From assembly GCA_028554755.1 (NCBI GenBank), contig JAPTOF010000006.1:3280501-3344500 (forward strand): DNA of 64,000 nt. Direction: 5' to 3'. This stretch comes from Cordia subcordata. Taxonomy: Eukaryota > Streptophyta > Magnoliopsida > Boraginales > Cordiaceae. A program made the position numbers and the translations under genes. Below, piece by piece: positions 38,069 to 49,718 of the stretch. Each line of letters opens with the position of its first letter. The first letter of the stretch is position 1. The notes under the pieces are model-generated. The model worked only from the letters and a program-made list of their open reading frames with translations, was not told the DNA's origin and ran no database searches.

Positions 38069-39978
38069 ATGGAGCACAGGGAGCACGATGTCGACTTGGG
38101 ACTTAACAAATACTCAGAGAAGCAGGCCATTGGCACGGCGGCTCAAGACAGGGACTACACAGAGCCGCCGTCTGCGCCGTTATTTGATCCAAATGAGCTC
38201 ACCTCATGGTCCTTCTATCGAGCTGGGATTGCTGAATTCCTGGCCACTTTTCTCTTCCTCTACATCACCATCTTGACTGTCATGGGAGTTGTTAAATCCG
38301 ATTCCAAGTGCTCCACCGTTGGTATTCAAGGCATTGCCTGGGCTTTTGGTGGCATGATTTTCGCGCTCGTTTACTGCACTGCTGGCATTTCGGGTCAGTC
38401 TGCGAGCGTAATATTGCATATACATGAATTTACAATATAATAAAATAAACATTAGCAATATTATTGTAGAACTCTTTGATCTTCCTCTCTCTGTTTTGAA
38501 ATTACAGATGTTTATGTGGAAAAGTTTGTTAATTAAGCCATATATATATGGATATAATATATTATCTAAAAGCTACTCATAAAAGCTTTATTAAAATGTA
38601 TTGAGTCTATACACAAAATAACCCTATAAAAGTTTTATTAGAATGTATTGAGCCTATGCACAAAATAACCGCATAAACTTATAAGGTCGGTTTAAATCAC
38701 ACACCAAACTAGATATTCAGCCAATTTAACAAAACCAAAATATAATTAAAGGTAGCGCACATTAAATAGAAACATTCCAACATCGTCTCTCACAAAATCT
38801 GTCGAAACTAATCTTAAGTAAATTAACTTCTTAATCAATACGAGTTCAAAACATAAACAAGTCTTCAAGTCTGAGTTATTTATCAATGTTATGTGTGGTG
38901 CAGGAGGGCATATTAACCCGGCAGTGACATTTGGGCTGTTCTTGGCGAGGAAATGCTCATTGACCAGAGCGATTTTCTACATGGTGATGCAATGCCTTGG
39001 AGCTATCTGTGGTGCCGGTGTGGTGAAAGGGTTCGGAAAGACCTTGTACCAGACTCATGGCGGTGGTGCCAATGTTATCAACCATGGTTACACCAAGGGT
39101 GATGGCCTCGGGGCTGAAATTGTCGGTACCTTTGTGCTTGTTTACACTGTGTTCTCAGCAACTGATGCCAAGCGTAATGCCAGAGACTCCCACGTTCCTG
39201 TAAGTATCTGCTCAGAAACGTCGAAATTTTATCACAAAAACCAATTCGTATTCTGACAGCGTCTTATAGTTAAATTATTATTAATATGTTGTTTTCCTTT
39301 TGTGATCAAACTTGGTTTCTTGGTCTATTTCGCATGTTGATCTTGTTATATAATTAATCAGGTGTTGGCACCGTTGCCAATTGGTTTCGCGGTGTTCTTG
39401 GTTCACTTGGCCACCATTCCTATAACTGGTACGGGCATTAACCCAGCTAGGAGTCTTGGTGCTGCAATCATCTACAACAAGGACCAGGCATGGCATGATC
39501 ACGTAAGCAATACAGTCATCCCTCCATACAATTTTTTATATATGATAAGGAACTCTTCAAACTTATGTTAGGACTCAAATTCAGACACAGAAATCTGTTC
39601 TAAAGTCGTATAATTCGGATTATTAGTCGCAAAATTTATAAAAATTAGTTTAGTCTCTTAATTATTCAAAATCGAGATGCAAGTAAGTTTTCCAGATAAT
39701 ATACCCCTAACAGGTCAGATTAACAACTCAATACACTTTGGAATATACATGCTACCGCCTACACAATTAGTCAATAAGAATTTATTGATTAATAGAACCT
39801 CTTATCGAGAAAAAACTATTGGAACATTCTTCAATTTATGGCAATTGAATCGCTGTCAATGTTTTCGGTGGTGTGTGTGATGCAGTGGGTATTCTGGGTT
39901 GGACCATTCGCAGGGGCAGCACTCGCAGCTCTCTACCACCAAGTTATAATCAGGGCAATCCCATTCAAGAACAAGTGA
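38069..39978 (+). CDS. PIP1: PIP1-type plasma membrane aquaporin, four exons, 284 aa
   Basis: A water channel of the plasma membrane, major intrinsic protein family. Exons 38069-38393, 38904-39199, 39362-39502 and 39886-39978 have GT-AG borders and give 284 residues (PIP1 proteins are usually about 286). It is PIP1 rather than PIP2 because of the long N-terminal tail ([26 protein letters not shown] pattern) and the short C-terminus ending RAIPFKNK. The pore motifs NPA are at about 113-115 ([11 protein letters not shown]) and 234-236 ([11 protein letters not shown]). The PIP signature helices [16 protein letters not shown] and [23 protein letters not shown] are intact. PIP1 members commonly need PIP2 partners to reach the membrane. 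This is the functional copy of the pair. Confidence in family is very high; the isoform number cannot be assigned. Confidence 0.96.
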
Positions 39979-40430
39979 CAATTCCAAGAAGCTTTTTTCT
40001 ACTGCTGTTTTTTCCATTTTGTGGTTGTTTTTCATCTAAAGCGTGAAGACCAAGCGCGATTCTGTTCACTTTCTTTTGCTTTTTTCTTCCCCTTTTAATT
40101 TATGTATGTATTTGTATTGCCTTGACTTGAAATGTCTTTCCAAGATGTATATACGAAATCAGTGTGTTGTGGGCCGGGGCCTTGTGGCCTTTGTAATTGG
40201 AAAAAGAAAATTATCATCATAATAATAAGCACCGACCATTCTCTTTGTTCATTTTGTCTTGTAGCTCTTCCTCTTTCATTTTTCTTTTTATTTTATTTGA
40301 AAGTAAGCCTACTTGATTATCAGAATTGAAATTTAGTACCCATAAGACAGCTACTGAACAAATTATTTTCGAGATGATCTCACTCTTTTTATTTTTGTTT
40401 ACCAATGTAATGAAGTGTGTTAAAAATTAA

Positions 40431-40900
40431 TATTTTCATAGAAGATAAAAGACTATGTAATTTCACTCTAACAATGTATGAAGTATGTCAAAGTTGAGAT
40501 TTTCATAGAAGATAAAGAAAGAGGTATCTTAAAAGTTGACGTGTGCCATGGGGAAGTTGATCAAGAGTGCACAAGATTTAATATGTTCATCACTTTTTTG
40601 AAAATCAAAATACTTGTGGTTAAGAAATATCTAATGATTTGAGAATTCATATACTTGAATGATTAACATGCAAAATTGTTCAATATATCTTGTACAAAAA
40701 GTTCATAAAAGATGAAATAAGTTCATGCATTTTCTATTTTCAAATTTCAATAGTTCAATGAGATGGCGAATGATACTGAAATTGAACAAAGAATTCATAG
40801 AAAATGAAATAAGTTCACGCACATATTATTTTTCTTTTTGGGTCAAAAAACCATTGAATAAAAAAAACGTTACTATAGAACTCAAAGAAGGCCAGAAAAC
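40431..40900. other. Spacer between PIP1 and eIF3f
   Basis: No gene is recognised. Repeated phrases such as 'GTTCA..AAAGATGAAATAAGTTCA' near 40700 and 40790 indicate a small degenerate repeat. Confidence 0.45.
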
Positions 40901-41061
40901 GGGCCACCTATTACGGCCCATAAATAAATTCCAAATGGTGTCCTACTCGCATCTCACTCCTAAACCCTAACACGTACCAGTCGGTTACTCTCCCGTCTCG
41001 GTGCTTCCCCAATCTCTCTCTCTCCCAAATAAACCGAGACTTCAACGGCGAGTAAAGAAGA
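40901..41061 (+). promoter_or_regulatory. eIF3f promoter and leader: site II plus telo box
   Basis: GGGCCACC at 40901 and GGCCCA at 40915-40920 (reverse TGGGCC) are site II-type elements. A perfect telo box AAACCCTAA follows at 40962-40970, about 90 bp before the start codon. The same pair of elements precedes P0 at the other end of the window, which fits co-regulation of translation genes. No clear TATA box is seen. Confidence 0.65.
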
Positions 41062-44000
41062 ATGGCTTCGACCAATAAAACTGTGCTGCAATTCGCGTCG
41101 TCTCCGTCAACAAACTTGACGGCGAAAGTTCATCCGCTGGTCATCTTCAACATCTGCGACTGCTACGTGAGGCGTCCTGACCAAGCCGAGCGCGTCATCG
41201 GCACGCTCCTTGGCTCCGTATTGCCTGACGGAACCGTCAACATTCGCAATTCCTACGCCGTTCCTCATAACGAGTCATCAGATCAGGTTTGATTCTTCTG
41301 CTTTTTCTTGATGATTCTGATTTTCGGTTTCACTTTTTTTTAACGGTTTAATTTGATTACTTGAATTGATGAATTTGTTCTTTTTTAAATAAATGTGACT
41401 AATTATTAAAGCTGGAGGAAAAATTGTAATGCTGTTTTAATATGGTTTATTTTTTCCTCTTGTACTTTGAGCTTTATATTGCAGTCCAAAAGAATTAAAT
41501 GATTGTATTTAGGTATTTACGCAAGTTGTAAGATTAGGTTCCAGTTTGATTTTTTTCCCCTTTTAAATAGCTTAGTTTTGTAGTTTGAGTATTGTAACTG
41601 AACTCTTAAAAAAATGAGAGAATTATTTATTTAAGCATCCAAATGATAAGATTAAGCTTCAGTCATACTTTAATTTGTTGATTTTTGTAGCTTTTATGAT
41701 TGATTATTGAATACGCAATGAGAGTTTAAATGGACGAGTGTAACAGCAAGCACATTGCTTTCAGATGATGGATGGCGTTCGAATTTCATATTGAAATTAA
41801 TTTCTCGGCTCATGAACAATTTTTTTTTTATTCTTTATAAATATTGATTTTATAGTTATGTGTTAATGTGTATATGTTAATATGTTATAATTACGAAATA
41901 ACTTGTCTATCCGTTTATGTAATTCATTTTGCGTTACTTTCTGGTTTAGGTTGCACTGGATATTGATTATCATCACAATATGTTAGCTTCCCACCAGAAG
42001 GTCAACCCAAAGGAAGTTATTGTCGGATGGTAATCTTCAGTAATGTTTTGTTGCACGATCTTCATCACCTGCTTTTGTGAAACATTTGAGCTCCTATATT
42101 GAAGTTCTAATGTTTGTTGTATAATTTATATGGAAATATAATGGCGTACATGTCTTATCCATGCCATGTTGTATTTATGCTTTGCATGCTTGCCTTTGTA
42201 ATTCTTCAAGCATTTATATCTAAATATTTACCGGTGCACCTATATTAATGAGATATGTTAATGTGTTAACGTTTTGCATTATGTGCAGCTAACTCATTAA
42301 GTTGTGGTCATGCTGCTCTAGTTGTTTCCTATGTAAATATTATCTTTCCTTTTTATGATTTCTAGTCATATTGATCTGTTTTTGTCTACTTCCATTGCAT
42401 GATTGTTGATCAAACATCAGTTTATTTGATTGACTCTTTAACATGCTAGGCATCCAAAGTGACCAAGAATCTTATTTCCTATGGAGTGAGAGCTTATCAG
42501 GTGTTGTTAATGAAATTGGCAGGTTTTCTACTGGTTTTGGAGCTACAGGCGGTAGTGTCTTAATCCATGACTTCTACTCTCGAGAAGTTCCCAATCCTGT
42601 TCATTTGATTGTCAATACGGGATTTTCAAATGGAGAGGCCACTGTAAAAGCTTTTGTCTCTGTTAATTTGTCTCTTGGAGATCAACAGCTTGCTGCTCAA
42701 TTTCAAGAAATTCCTTTGGACTTGCGTATGGTTGAAGCCGAGCGGGTTGGCTGTGAGTATCTGTTTATAAATTTGATTCCCTCTGCCTCACACTTTGGTC
42801 TCTCTTTGGAAATCCAACTTTTTAAGTTAATTGGATTTTTATATTTTGAAATTGCTTGAGTTGCCAAACTTGTCATCTAATACTATCTACATTCGGAAGG
42901 AAAGATGGCCTGTAATTATCTTTGATTTATTATGCTGACATTATATAAGTATTTGGCGGGAGGGGAGGGAGGGTGTGCGGTGTATATGACTGTATCAATC
43001 CTGATGCAGCTATAGATGCTACTTTACTTGGAGGGAGGGCTGTGGTGTATATCAATCTTTTATGTCTGTTTGATCTTTCCTAACTGCATCCGTTTAAGAA
43101 AAAATAGCTGAATATGCCGATAAGTGCAAGCATTATCTTAATCATCCTGAATAATTAAGGTAATTGTGGGTTTTGCCAAAACAAGAAAAAATGTCTATTA
43201 CCTACATTCCCATTTTGTATTCCTATCTATCCTTGCTGATGTTTCTGCATTCTTGTGTTCTTTTGTTGGTTTTTTGTTATTGTATTGAATTTCCTTTTGA
43301 TAATGTTATCTTAGTTGGGGGTTGTACTAATTTGACTGGCAAGATATAATGAGCTCCTCAAAGTATTGCTTGAAGCTCGTAATAATTTGTAAAGTCCATT
43401 GCATATACTGTTATCGGACCTCAATACTTTTTCATCACTGTAGTTGATATTCTAAAGACAACGGTGGTTGACAAAATCCCTGGGGATCTAGAAGGAATGG
43501 AGGCCTCAATGGCACGGTTGCTTGCTCTAATAGATGATGTCTACAAATATGTTGATGGTGTTGTGGTGAGATGGCTCTCTGTAAATTCCTTGAGAAATTA
43601 TTTTATTTGGGATTGCATAACCTTCCACAAGAGATCCTTGGCCTTATATATTGTTATTGCTTCTTTTTAGGAGGGGCATGTTGCACCAGACAACAACATT
43701 GGAAGGTTTATCTCAGAAACTGTAGCTTCTCTTCCCAAGATATCACCACAAGCTTTTGATAAGCTAGTGAATGATAGTTTACAGGTAGAGACTATTTCCT
43801 CTTTGTCCATGTATTGATGTCCCATCAAGAAAAAAAGCCTCTTTCAAAAGTTGCATTTGTATTGTTGGGTTATGGCTCAAAGTCCAAGCCCATACAAATT
43901 AGGAAAGAATTTTAATGAGAATTAAAATTCTAGTTATGGTAAGAGTCTTAATTATGGTAGGATTGATAGATGAGGAAATTCTTTGTCTTGGTGGATAAGA

Positions 44001-46376
44001 AAATCTCCTCTATAAATAGGACTCTTGCATTAGTTGTATAAGGTGTGCCTTAGGACCACACCCCATAGGGGGGGGTGTAGGTGAGAGAGAGCCTGAGAGT
44101 ATCGAGAATGTCTTATATTCGTTCTAGTCTTGTTGAGGATAGAACCATTATAAGAACTCTGTGGGGAGGGGTTAGACTTTTCTGTCCGTGCAAAAAGTCA
44201 TCACCTAAGTTGTAACCATTATTATTGAATAGTGGAATTTATCCCAGAGAGGATCGCGGACGTAGGCAGAGGGCCGAACCACGTTTAATAGCGCGTATTC
44301 TTTCCTCGTTACTTGTGGTTTAATTCCGCTGCGTGAGTGTGTGTTATGTGTCCTGATTTCCCAACAAGTGGTAGCAGAGTCTGGTTGGAGGGAGAACGCT
44401 GGTTTGCACGAAAAATGAAAAAAGAAACGCTGAAGGGGAGTAAAAAAAAATTTGCTGATCTGCTGGTCACGTTTGGCGGCCTTCCTGGAGTCCGATCGAC
44501 GATCCGTTTGTTGTTGTGTTTTTGTCTCGGAGAGGAGAGTAAGCTGCTAAAATTTCGTGACGATCCGACGGTCGGATTGTGAGATACAAGCAGGTCAAGT
44601 TTTGTGAGTTTGTGGTCAAACAGTTAAACGGAAGGTTTGACCAGCGTTGACCGAAGGGCTGCAGGGGTTTGACCGCGTTGACCGAGGGTCTCCTCACCGT
44701 TTTCCGACGTCCTGAGTTCGTTTTTTAGGTCCCTTTTTGCCAAATTTCTTGATGTATCGTGGGTGAGCCTTGAAATTGGGTAAAACAATGGAGTGGTGAT
44801 GAAATTCTGCGAAAGTCTTTGACGCATTGTGCGAGCAAACACATTTAGCCAACTAGTGAACAAACTTCTAGAGAAGAGAAGTTTGGATGAGAAGAGTAGT
44901 TGAAGAAGGTTCGATTCGAGGGAGGAGTCGCGCGAAGAGAGTCTACGTAGCTGAACGATCGGAGTCCTGGCCAGACGACTGATAAGGAATGCTACTGTTG
45001 GAAGAGAAGACAACGTCCGAGATGCCTTGTGTCGAGGGAGGACGCAAACAACCTTGAGAGGTCGAGGTTAGACTGCACGAAGAGGGATGTTGAGGATGAC
45101 TCCGAAAACCTACTAGGATGTGTTAGTAGCTGCTGCCGCGAAGAGTGTTGTTGAGCGAGGGCTCCAGCATGAAGGCTGTGAAGAGGTTCCAGTTGCGGCA
45201 AAGAAGCTTCGGACTTTTCGCCAAAGGAGGAATTTGTTGGGTTATGGCTCAAAGTCCAGGCCCATACAAATTAGGAAAGAGTTTTAATGAGAATTAAAAT
45301 TCTAGTTATGATAAGAGTCTTAATTATAGTAGGATTAATAGATGAGAAAATCCTTTGTCTTGGAGGACAAGGAAATCTCCTCTATAAATAGGACTCTTGT
45401 ATTAGTTGTATAAGGTGTGCCTTAAGATCACACCCCATGGGGAGGGTGTAGGTGAGAGAGAGCCTGAGAGCATCGAGAATGTCTTATATTCGTTCTAGTC
45501 CTGTTGAGGATAGAACCATTATAAGAACTCTGTGGGGAGGGTTTAGACTTTTCTGTCCGTGCAAAAAGTCATCACCTGAGTTGTAACCATTATTATTGAA
45601 TAGTGGAATTTATCTCAGAGGGGATCGCGGACGTAGGCAGAGGGCCGAACCACGTTTAATAGCGCGTATTCTTTCCTTGTTACTTGTGTTTTAATTCTGC
45701 TGCGTGAGTGTGTGTCATGCGTCCTGATTTCCCAACATATATAATCATTTTTGTGGAAATATGTGTACAATCCAATCATTTTTGTGGAAATTCATACGTA
45801 ATCTCACTTGCCTCAAAAAGGACGAGCTGTATTCATCAGCCTATATATTTACGATTACATAATCTGGGATTCATCTTTGTTTCTTTTCATTTTACTTGAG
45901 AATTGCATGCTAGTTTTCCTATAATGAGTTTTCATTATGTTCTGATTGGGTTACTTGTTTCTTAATCATGATTGCTGCACGATGTTGGTCATATTTATCA
46001 CTATATTTCTTTGTTTTAACTTATCCCAGTCAAAATTAGATAAAATAGAAAAAGAGATGTTTATCATCTTCACCTCTTTAACTGGAAAGTTCCTTATTTT
46101 CATAGTCTATCAATTAGTTTTATGGCATGTGAATAAAGTTTGTTAAGATTTTGTTGATTATAATATGTGTGCTTGTTGGTGCTAATACATTCTGATGCCA
46201 CTTGGATGTATTATCGGTTTATTATAATATGCTTGGATGCCTTGGGGCTTGGCCCTGTCTAATCACGAGTTTGTTTATTCTTACAGGATCAGTTGCTCTT
46301 GCTATATTTGTCAAGCATCACAAGAACACAACTCGGCCTTGCAGAAAAGTTGAACACTGCTGCTCAGATCCTGTAA
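41062..46376 (+). CDS. EIF3F: Translation initiation factor eIF3 subunit f, six exons, 286 aa
   Basis: A core subunit of eIF3, which loads mRNA onto the 40S ribosome in the cytoplasm. Exons: 41062-41286, 41950-42029, 42523-42752, 43444-43565, 43671-43784 and 46287-46376, all GT-AG and in frame. Residues about 20-150 form an MPN domain (VHPLVIFNICDCYVRR, ERVIGTLLGSVLPDGTVNIRNSYAVPHNES, IVGWFSTGFG, IHDFYSREVPNPVHL). It lacks the HxH-D metal site, as eIF3f normally does, so it is structural rather than a metalloprotease. The C-terminal part has LEGMEASMARLLALIDDVYKYVDGVV and ends LSSITRTQLGLAEKLNTAAQIL. Intron 5 is swollen to 2.5 kb by an LTR element. Length agrees with about 290 in Arabidopsis. 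Identity is secure. Confidence 0.96.
42955..42973 (+). other. G-quadruplex-type motif in eIF3f intron 3
   Basis: GGCGGGAGGGGAGGGAGGG contains four G-tracts of three or more separated by single A residues, on the transcribed RNA sense strand. A second GGAGGGAGGG lies near 43031. Folding is predicted from the pattern only. Confidence 0.6.
43863..44366 (+). repeat. Left LTR
   Basis: Contains a TATA-like CTATAAATAGG at 44010-44020, typical of the U3/R border, and short inverted ends TGTTGGG/CCCAACA. It differs from the right LTR at roughly twenty positions by eye. Confidence 0.9.
45235..45737 (+). repeat. Right LTR
   Basis: The partner of the left LTR, with the same TATA-like word near 45382. 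A purine-rich tract lies immediately upstream, as expected for plus-strand priming. Confidence 0.9.
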
Positions 46377-49300
46377 CTAATTATAATTATTGACATATCT
46401 CTTATTTTCTGAATATTTCCATCATAGTTCTTTTAACATTGTGAAATGTTGGGCATCTGGGCCCATTTTTTGGTGTATGTGGGCATTTTTTATGAGAGAT
46501 GTTGTAATATTAGTGTTTTGATGTTGAGGATGAACATTGCCATTTTCTACTTAATTACGTCTCTGACCATTTATCCAGATCTGTCCTTTTTCACTTTGTT
46601 TTCTTGATTTTCCTACCTGGATCGGTGTTTTGCACTTTCATATCCTGATTTTTCTTCATGAAATTAGGCGACTACTGGTGGATGTGACTGAATATATATG
46701 TAGTCATGACAAGTCTCTTGTTTTCGCTGTGTTGTGTTTAGGGTTATTCTTTGATGGTCAGGATAAATTTTTAACTTCAATTTGCTCATGTCTTTTGGTG
46801 GTTACATCTTAATGTTCAGATCTCCCGACATGTGTTAAGGAAGAATATGTGTTCGTGTGTCGTCTGATGATCAAGAGAATGTCTTGATAACCTTATAAGG
46901 TGCTTTAAGTTATAGTCGGATACCATCCATTCTGATCCGGAGGTGCAAGAAATGCATCCCAATTTACATATCCATCATTCGACTTAGTGGTTCTTTGGAG
47001 TCTTGCTTTCTTAGCGAGTATCACTGTTTAGACGAAAAGGCTGTAAATGTTGAAGCGGGAACACCTCGCCGTGAACTCGTTCCATCCGGGGTTATGTCTG
47101 TCACCCGAAACAAAGAAAGTCGACAACTTTGGTTGGTTATTTGTTGTGGATTGGACTCTGCCGGTTGTTTCGATGGTTGGATTTCTCTAGTTGAACTCTC
47201 CTTATCGCCAAAAGAAAAAAAAAAAAACACTTTGGTTAGCTAATTACTCCACGCCAACAGGTAATTGAGACTCACCTATACATTCTATGGTGTGTATTTT
47301 GGACTAAAATATTAATTTAACATTATGAACAAAACTTGAATCTTTCCAACATATGGGATAATGGTGCTTGATTAGCTGGATAAGCCATACAAATTAACCC
47401 AGAAAAGTATCTGTTGCTTCTAAAAGATCGTACCACCTGTCTGCCCATTTCCTTCTCATGGAACTTCTCTTTCTGTTTCCAGTCAGACAACCTATGATTG
47501 GGGCCTTTCTAGTTACATGCATTCCTAATATCCGTTAATAATGGTGACTCATGAATTGGGGTGGTGGAGACCTAAACTTCCATTAACAAGTCGTGACAAA
47601 CTTAGTGGAGACAAGAAAGAAAAAGACGGAAATTAGGGCGGCCTAGATTTCACGCGTGCCTCCCTCCCATATTCTTTTTTAAATTTTAATACCCCCAAAC
47701 TTTTTGCATGACTTTTAAACACACACTACACACTACACACTACACACTACACACTACATTAGCCTTCTCGAATCTCACTGAAAAACATTTTTCCCTGTTT
47801 GTATGTGTGTCGGAACCGAGATTTTAAAACAACCAAACTTTATGACTACTTCGATAATAACCCTTTAATTTCCTCGTCTTCTCTGTTTAAACTTTGGGTG
47901 GAAACTGTGAAAGTTGATATCATCAGTATCTACTTGGATCATTGTTAAAGACAGCTAAATCCGACGCATGGAACTGTTACCAACCCACCCTCAACTTTCC
48001 ATCCTCCCTATAACTTTTCGTGAAAAGAAATGACTGGATCTCAAGATTGAGACACTCGAGCTATTCTTTGTCATGTTATCTCTCTTGTAACATTATAAAG
48101 TATAACGTTAAAAAAAAATTCAAATTTAAAAATATAAATACCATTATATCGCAAAATCAATAAAAAACTGAAGCATCAATGCTGTATGTTAAAATATGTA
48201 AATGTCTTCTCAAGACTCAAATCCACCATGCAAGGTTCTCACCCACTTCTTATATTCACCAATTGTATTTTATGATGAAATTTCAGTAACTTTATTGCAA
48301 ATCACACGTAAAAAGGTGTTAAAATATGTCAATTAACTAATTAATTTTTATAACAAAAGTACAATAATTCTTAAAACTATCCTTTCGAACCATGAACCCA
48401 AAAAAAGACTTCCAACTCTGATTTTCAATTTGTATATTTTTCAAATAAATGGCGGTAGTCAGTTGAATAAAACTACTGTATAGGATAGTGACGATTGCCT
48501 AGGAGTTAGAATGCAGACAATGCCAATTGCCAACAGACAAACTAATCAACTCATAAAATATTGGGTGGGAGAAACATTAACATTCTTGGGAATTGTGGGA
48601 AGCACGCACTTCACTTTCTCGATTACTATAGAATCAATAGCGTATAAACAAAATGTCCAGACGATGCAAATAAATTACACAACTAAGCAATGCTCGAGTA
48701 GAAGTTGAGGATGCTTGATTATGTTTTTTTCTCATAGTTTTTATCAATTAAGAAGAGCTTAGTATATTTTTGTGTATATTCCAGCGGCTGAGAGACATTG
48801 CATAGGGATATACATTCTGGGATAAATGATGAGAGTTTTGACAAAATTTTGATAATTAGCATTTAGTTTTGAATACAAAAATTATGTTCTCATGATCATG
48901 GATTATTTGAGTAGTGACTTATTTTATGTAATGGTCTTGAACTCAGACATGGTTTCTTACACTTTTAACTTGCCTTCTATTTGTATCATTTGTAGTTGAT
49001 ATTTAGGAGGACCAACATAGATTGGTTAAATCAACTAAATTAACCCAAACTAATCAAAAGTTTGGGTTGGTTTGATTATTTTACATGACTAAAAACTAAC
49101 TAATTATAGTTTGAAACAAAAACCAACTAGTTTGGTTTGGTTTGTCATATGTCCATAAACGTAACCAAACTAAACCAAATTATATTCATCCCTAATTTTA
49201 CGCGCATACTAATTAAATTTGGATGAACTATGTCCAACCCCTAGTTTTATGTGTATATTAGTTAAACTTGTAATATAAATGGTAAATTGAAATTGATCTA

Positions 49301-49595
49301 TTGGTTAATTTTTTTTTAAAATTATTGGGTAAATTTTTATTTTCTTCATTTTTCTGAATTTTTTGATAAAATTTGATTGACTAGAAACCAATTAATTAAT
49401 CTCTCATGAAAACCAATTAATTTAATTTGATTAAAATAAAATTAAAACTAAATCAAATCAATCTATGTTCACTCTTAGTCTAGATCAAGTCTACAATCAT
49501 TCCAAATAGGACCTTTCAAATGAGATGTTAAGCCAAACATGCAAGTATACTGAAAATTTACCACAAGTGCACTCAAATATTGTTTGCTTTTGTAA
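46377..49595. other. Intergenic downstream of eIF3f; 7-bp minisatellite
   Basis: No gene is recognised. Five exact copies of CACTACA lie at 47724-47758. Frames at 46995-47243 and its complement have no recognisable domain. The first few hundred bases are likely eIF3f 3' UTR. Confidence 0.5.
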
Positions 49596-49715
49596 GAGGG
49601 TGTTTGGCTTTGCTTATTTGATACTTATAAATACCTAAATAATAAAAAATATGTGAGAGGAGACTTTTTTCTAAGTGCTTATAAACACCTAAAATAAGCC
49701 AAGACAAGCATCCTC
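49596..49715. mobile_element. Small Tourist-like MITE (120 bp) with TAA target duplication
   Basis: GAGGGTGTTTGGCTT at the left and, reversed, GAGGATGCTTGTCTTGGCTTA at the right form inverted ends. TAA flanks both sides at 49593-49595 and 49716-49718. Subterminal TATTTGATACTTATAAATACC and AGTGCTTATAAACACC also relate it to the copy at 7738-8127. Confidence 0.6.
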
Positions 49716-49718
49716 TAA

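Larger units (their letters stand above)
32834..40430 (+). repeat. Tandem duplication carrying two PIP1 aquaporin loci
   Basis: Unit 1 (about 32834-35932) and unit 2 (about 37110-40430) align through 5' flank, exons, parts of the introns and 3' flank. They end together at GAGATGATCTCACTCTTTTT (35881-35900 and 40372-40391) and a little beyond. About 1.2 kb of unrelated repeat-rich DNA (35933-37109) separates them. Exons are far more alike than introns 1 and 3, which differ in length (236 against 510 bp for intron 1). Borders are estimates made by eye. Confidence 0.85.
43863..45737 (+). mobile_element. Complete non-autonomous LTR retrotransposon inside eIF3f intron 5
   Basis: Two direct LTRs of 504 and 503 bp (43863-44366 and 45235-45737) begin TGTTGGG and end CCCAACA. 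They flank an 868-bp interior with no gag or pol. Just after the left LTR is a primer-binding site, TGGTAGCAGAGTC (44369 on), resembling the initiator-Met tRNA complement. A purine tract AAAGGAGGAA precedes the right LTR. Flanks TGTAT (43858-43862) and TATAT (45738-45742) look like a 5-bp target duplication with one mismatch. It has the host gene's orientation. The size class lies between TRIM and LARD elements. It must be mobilised by a partner's proteins. Confidence 0.9.

Noticed and set aside
44624..45252. Minus-strand open frames inside the LTR element
   Set aside because: No gag, protease, integrase or reverse transcriptase motifs; they are antisense to the element and probably chance.
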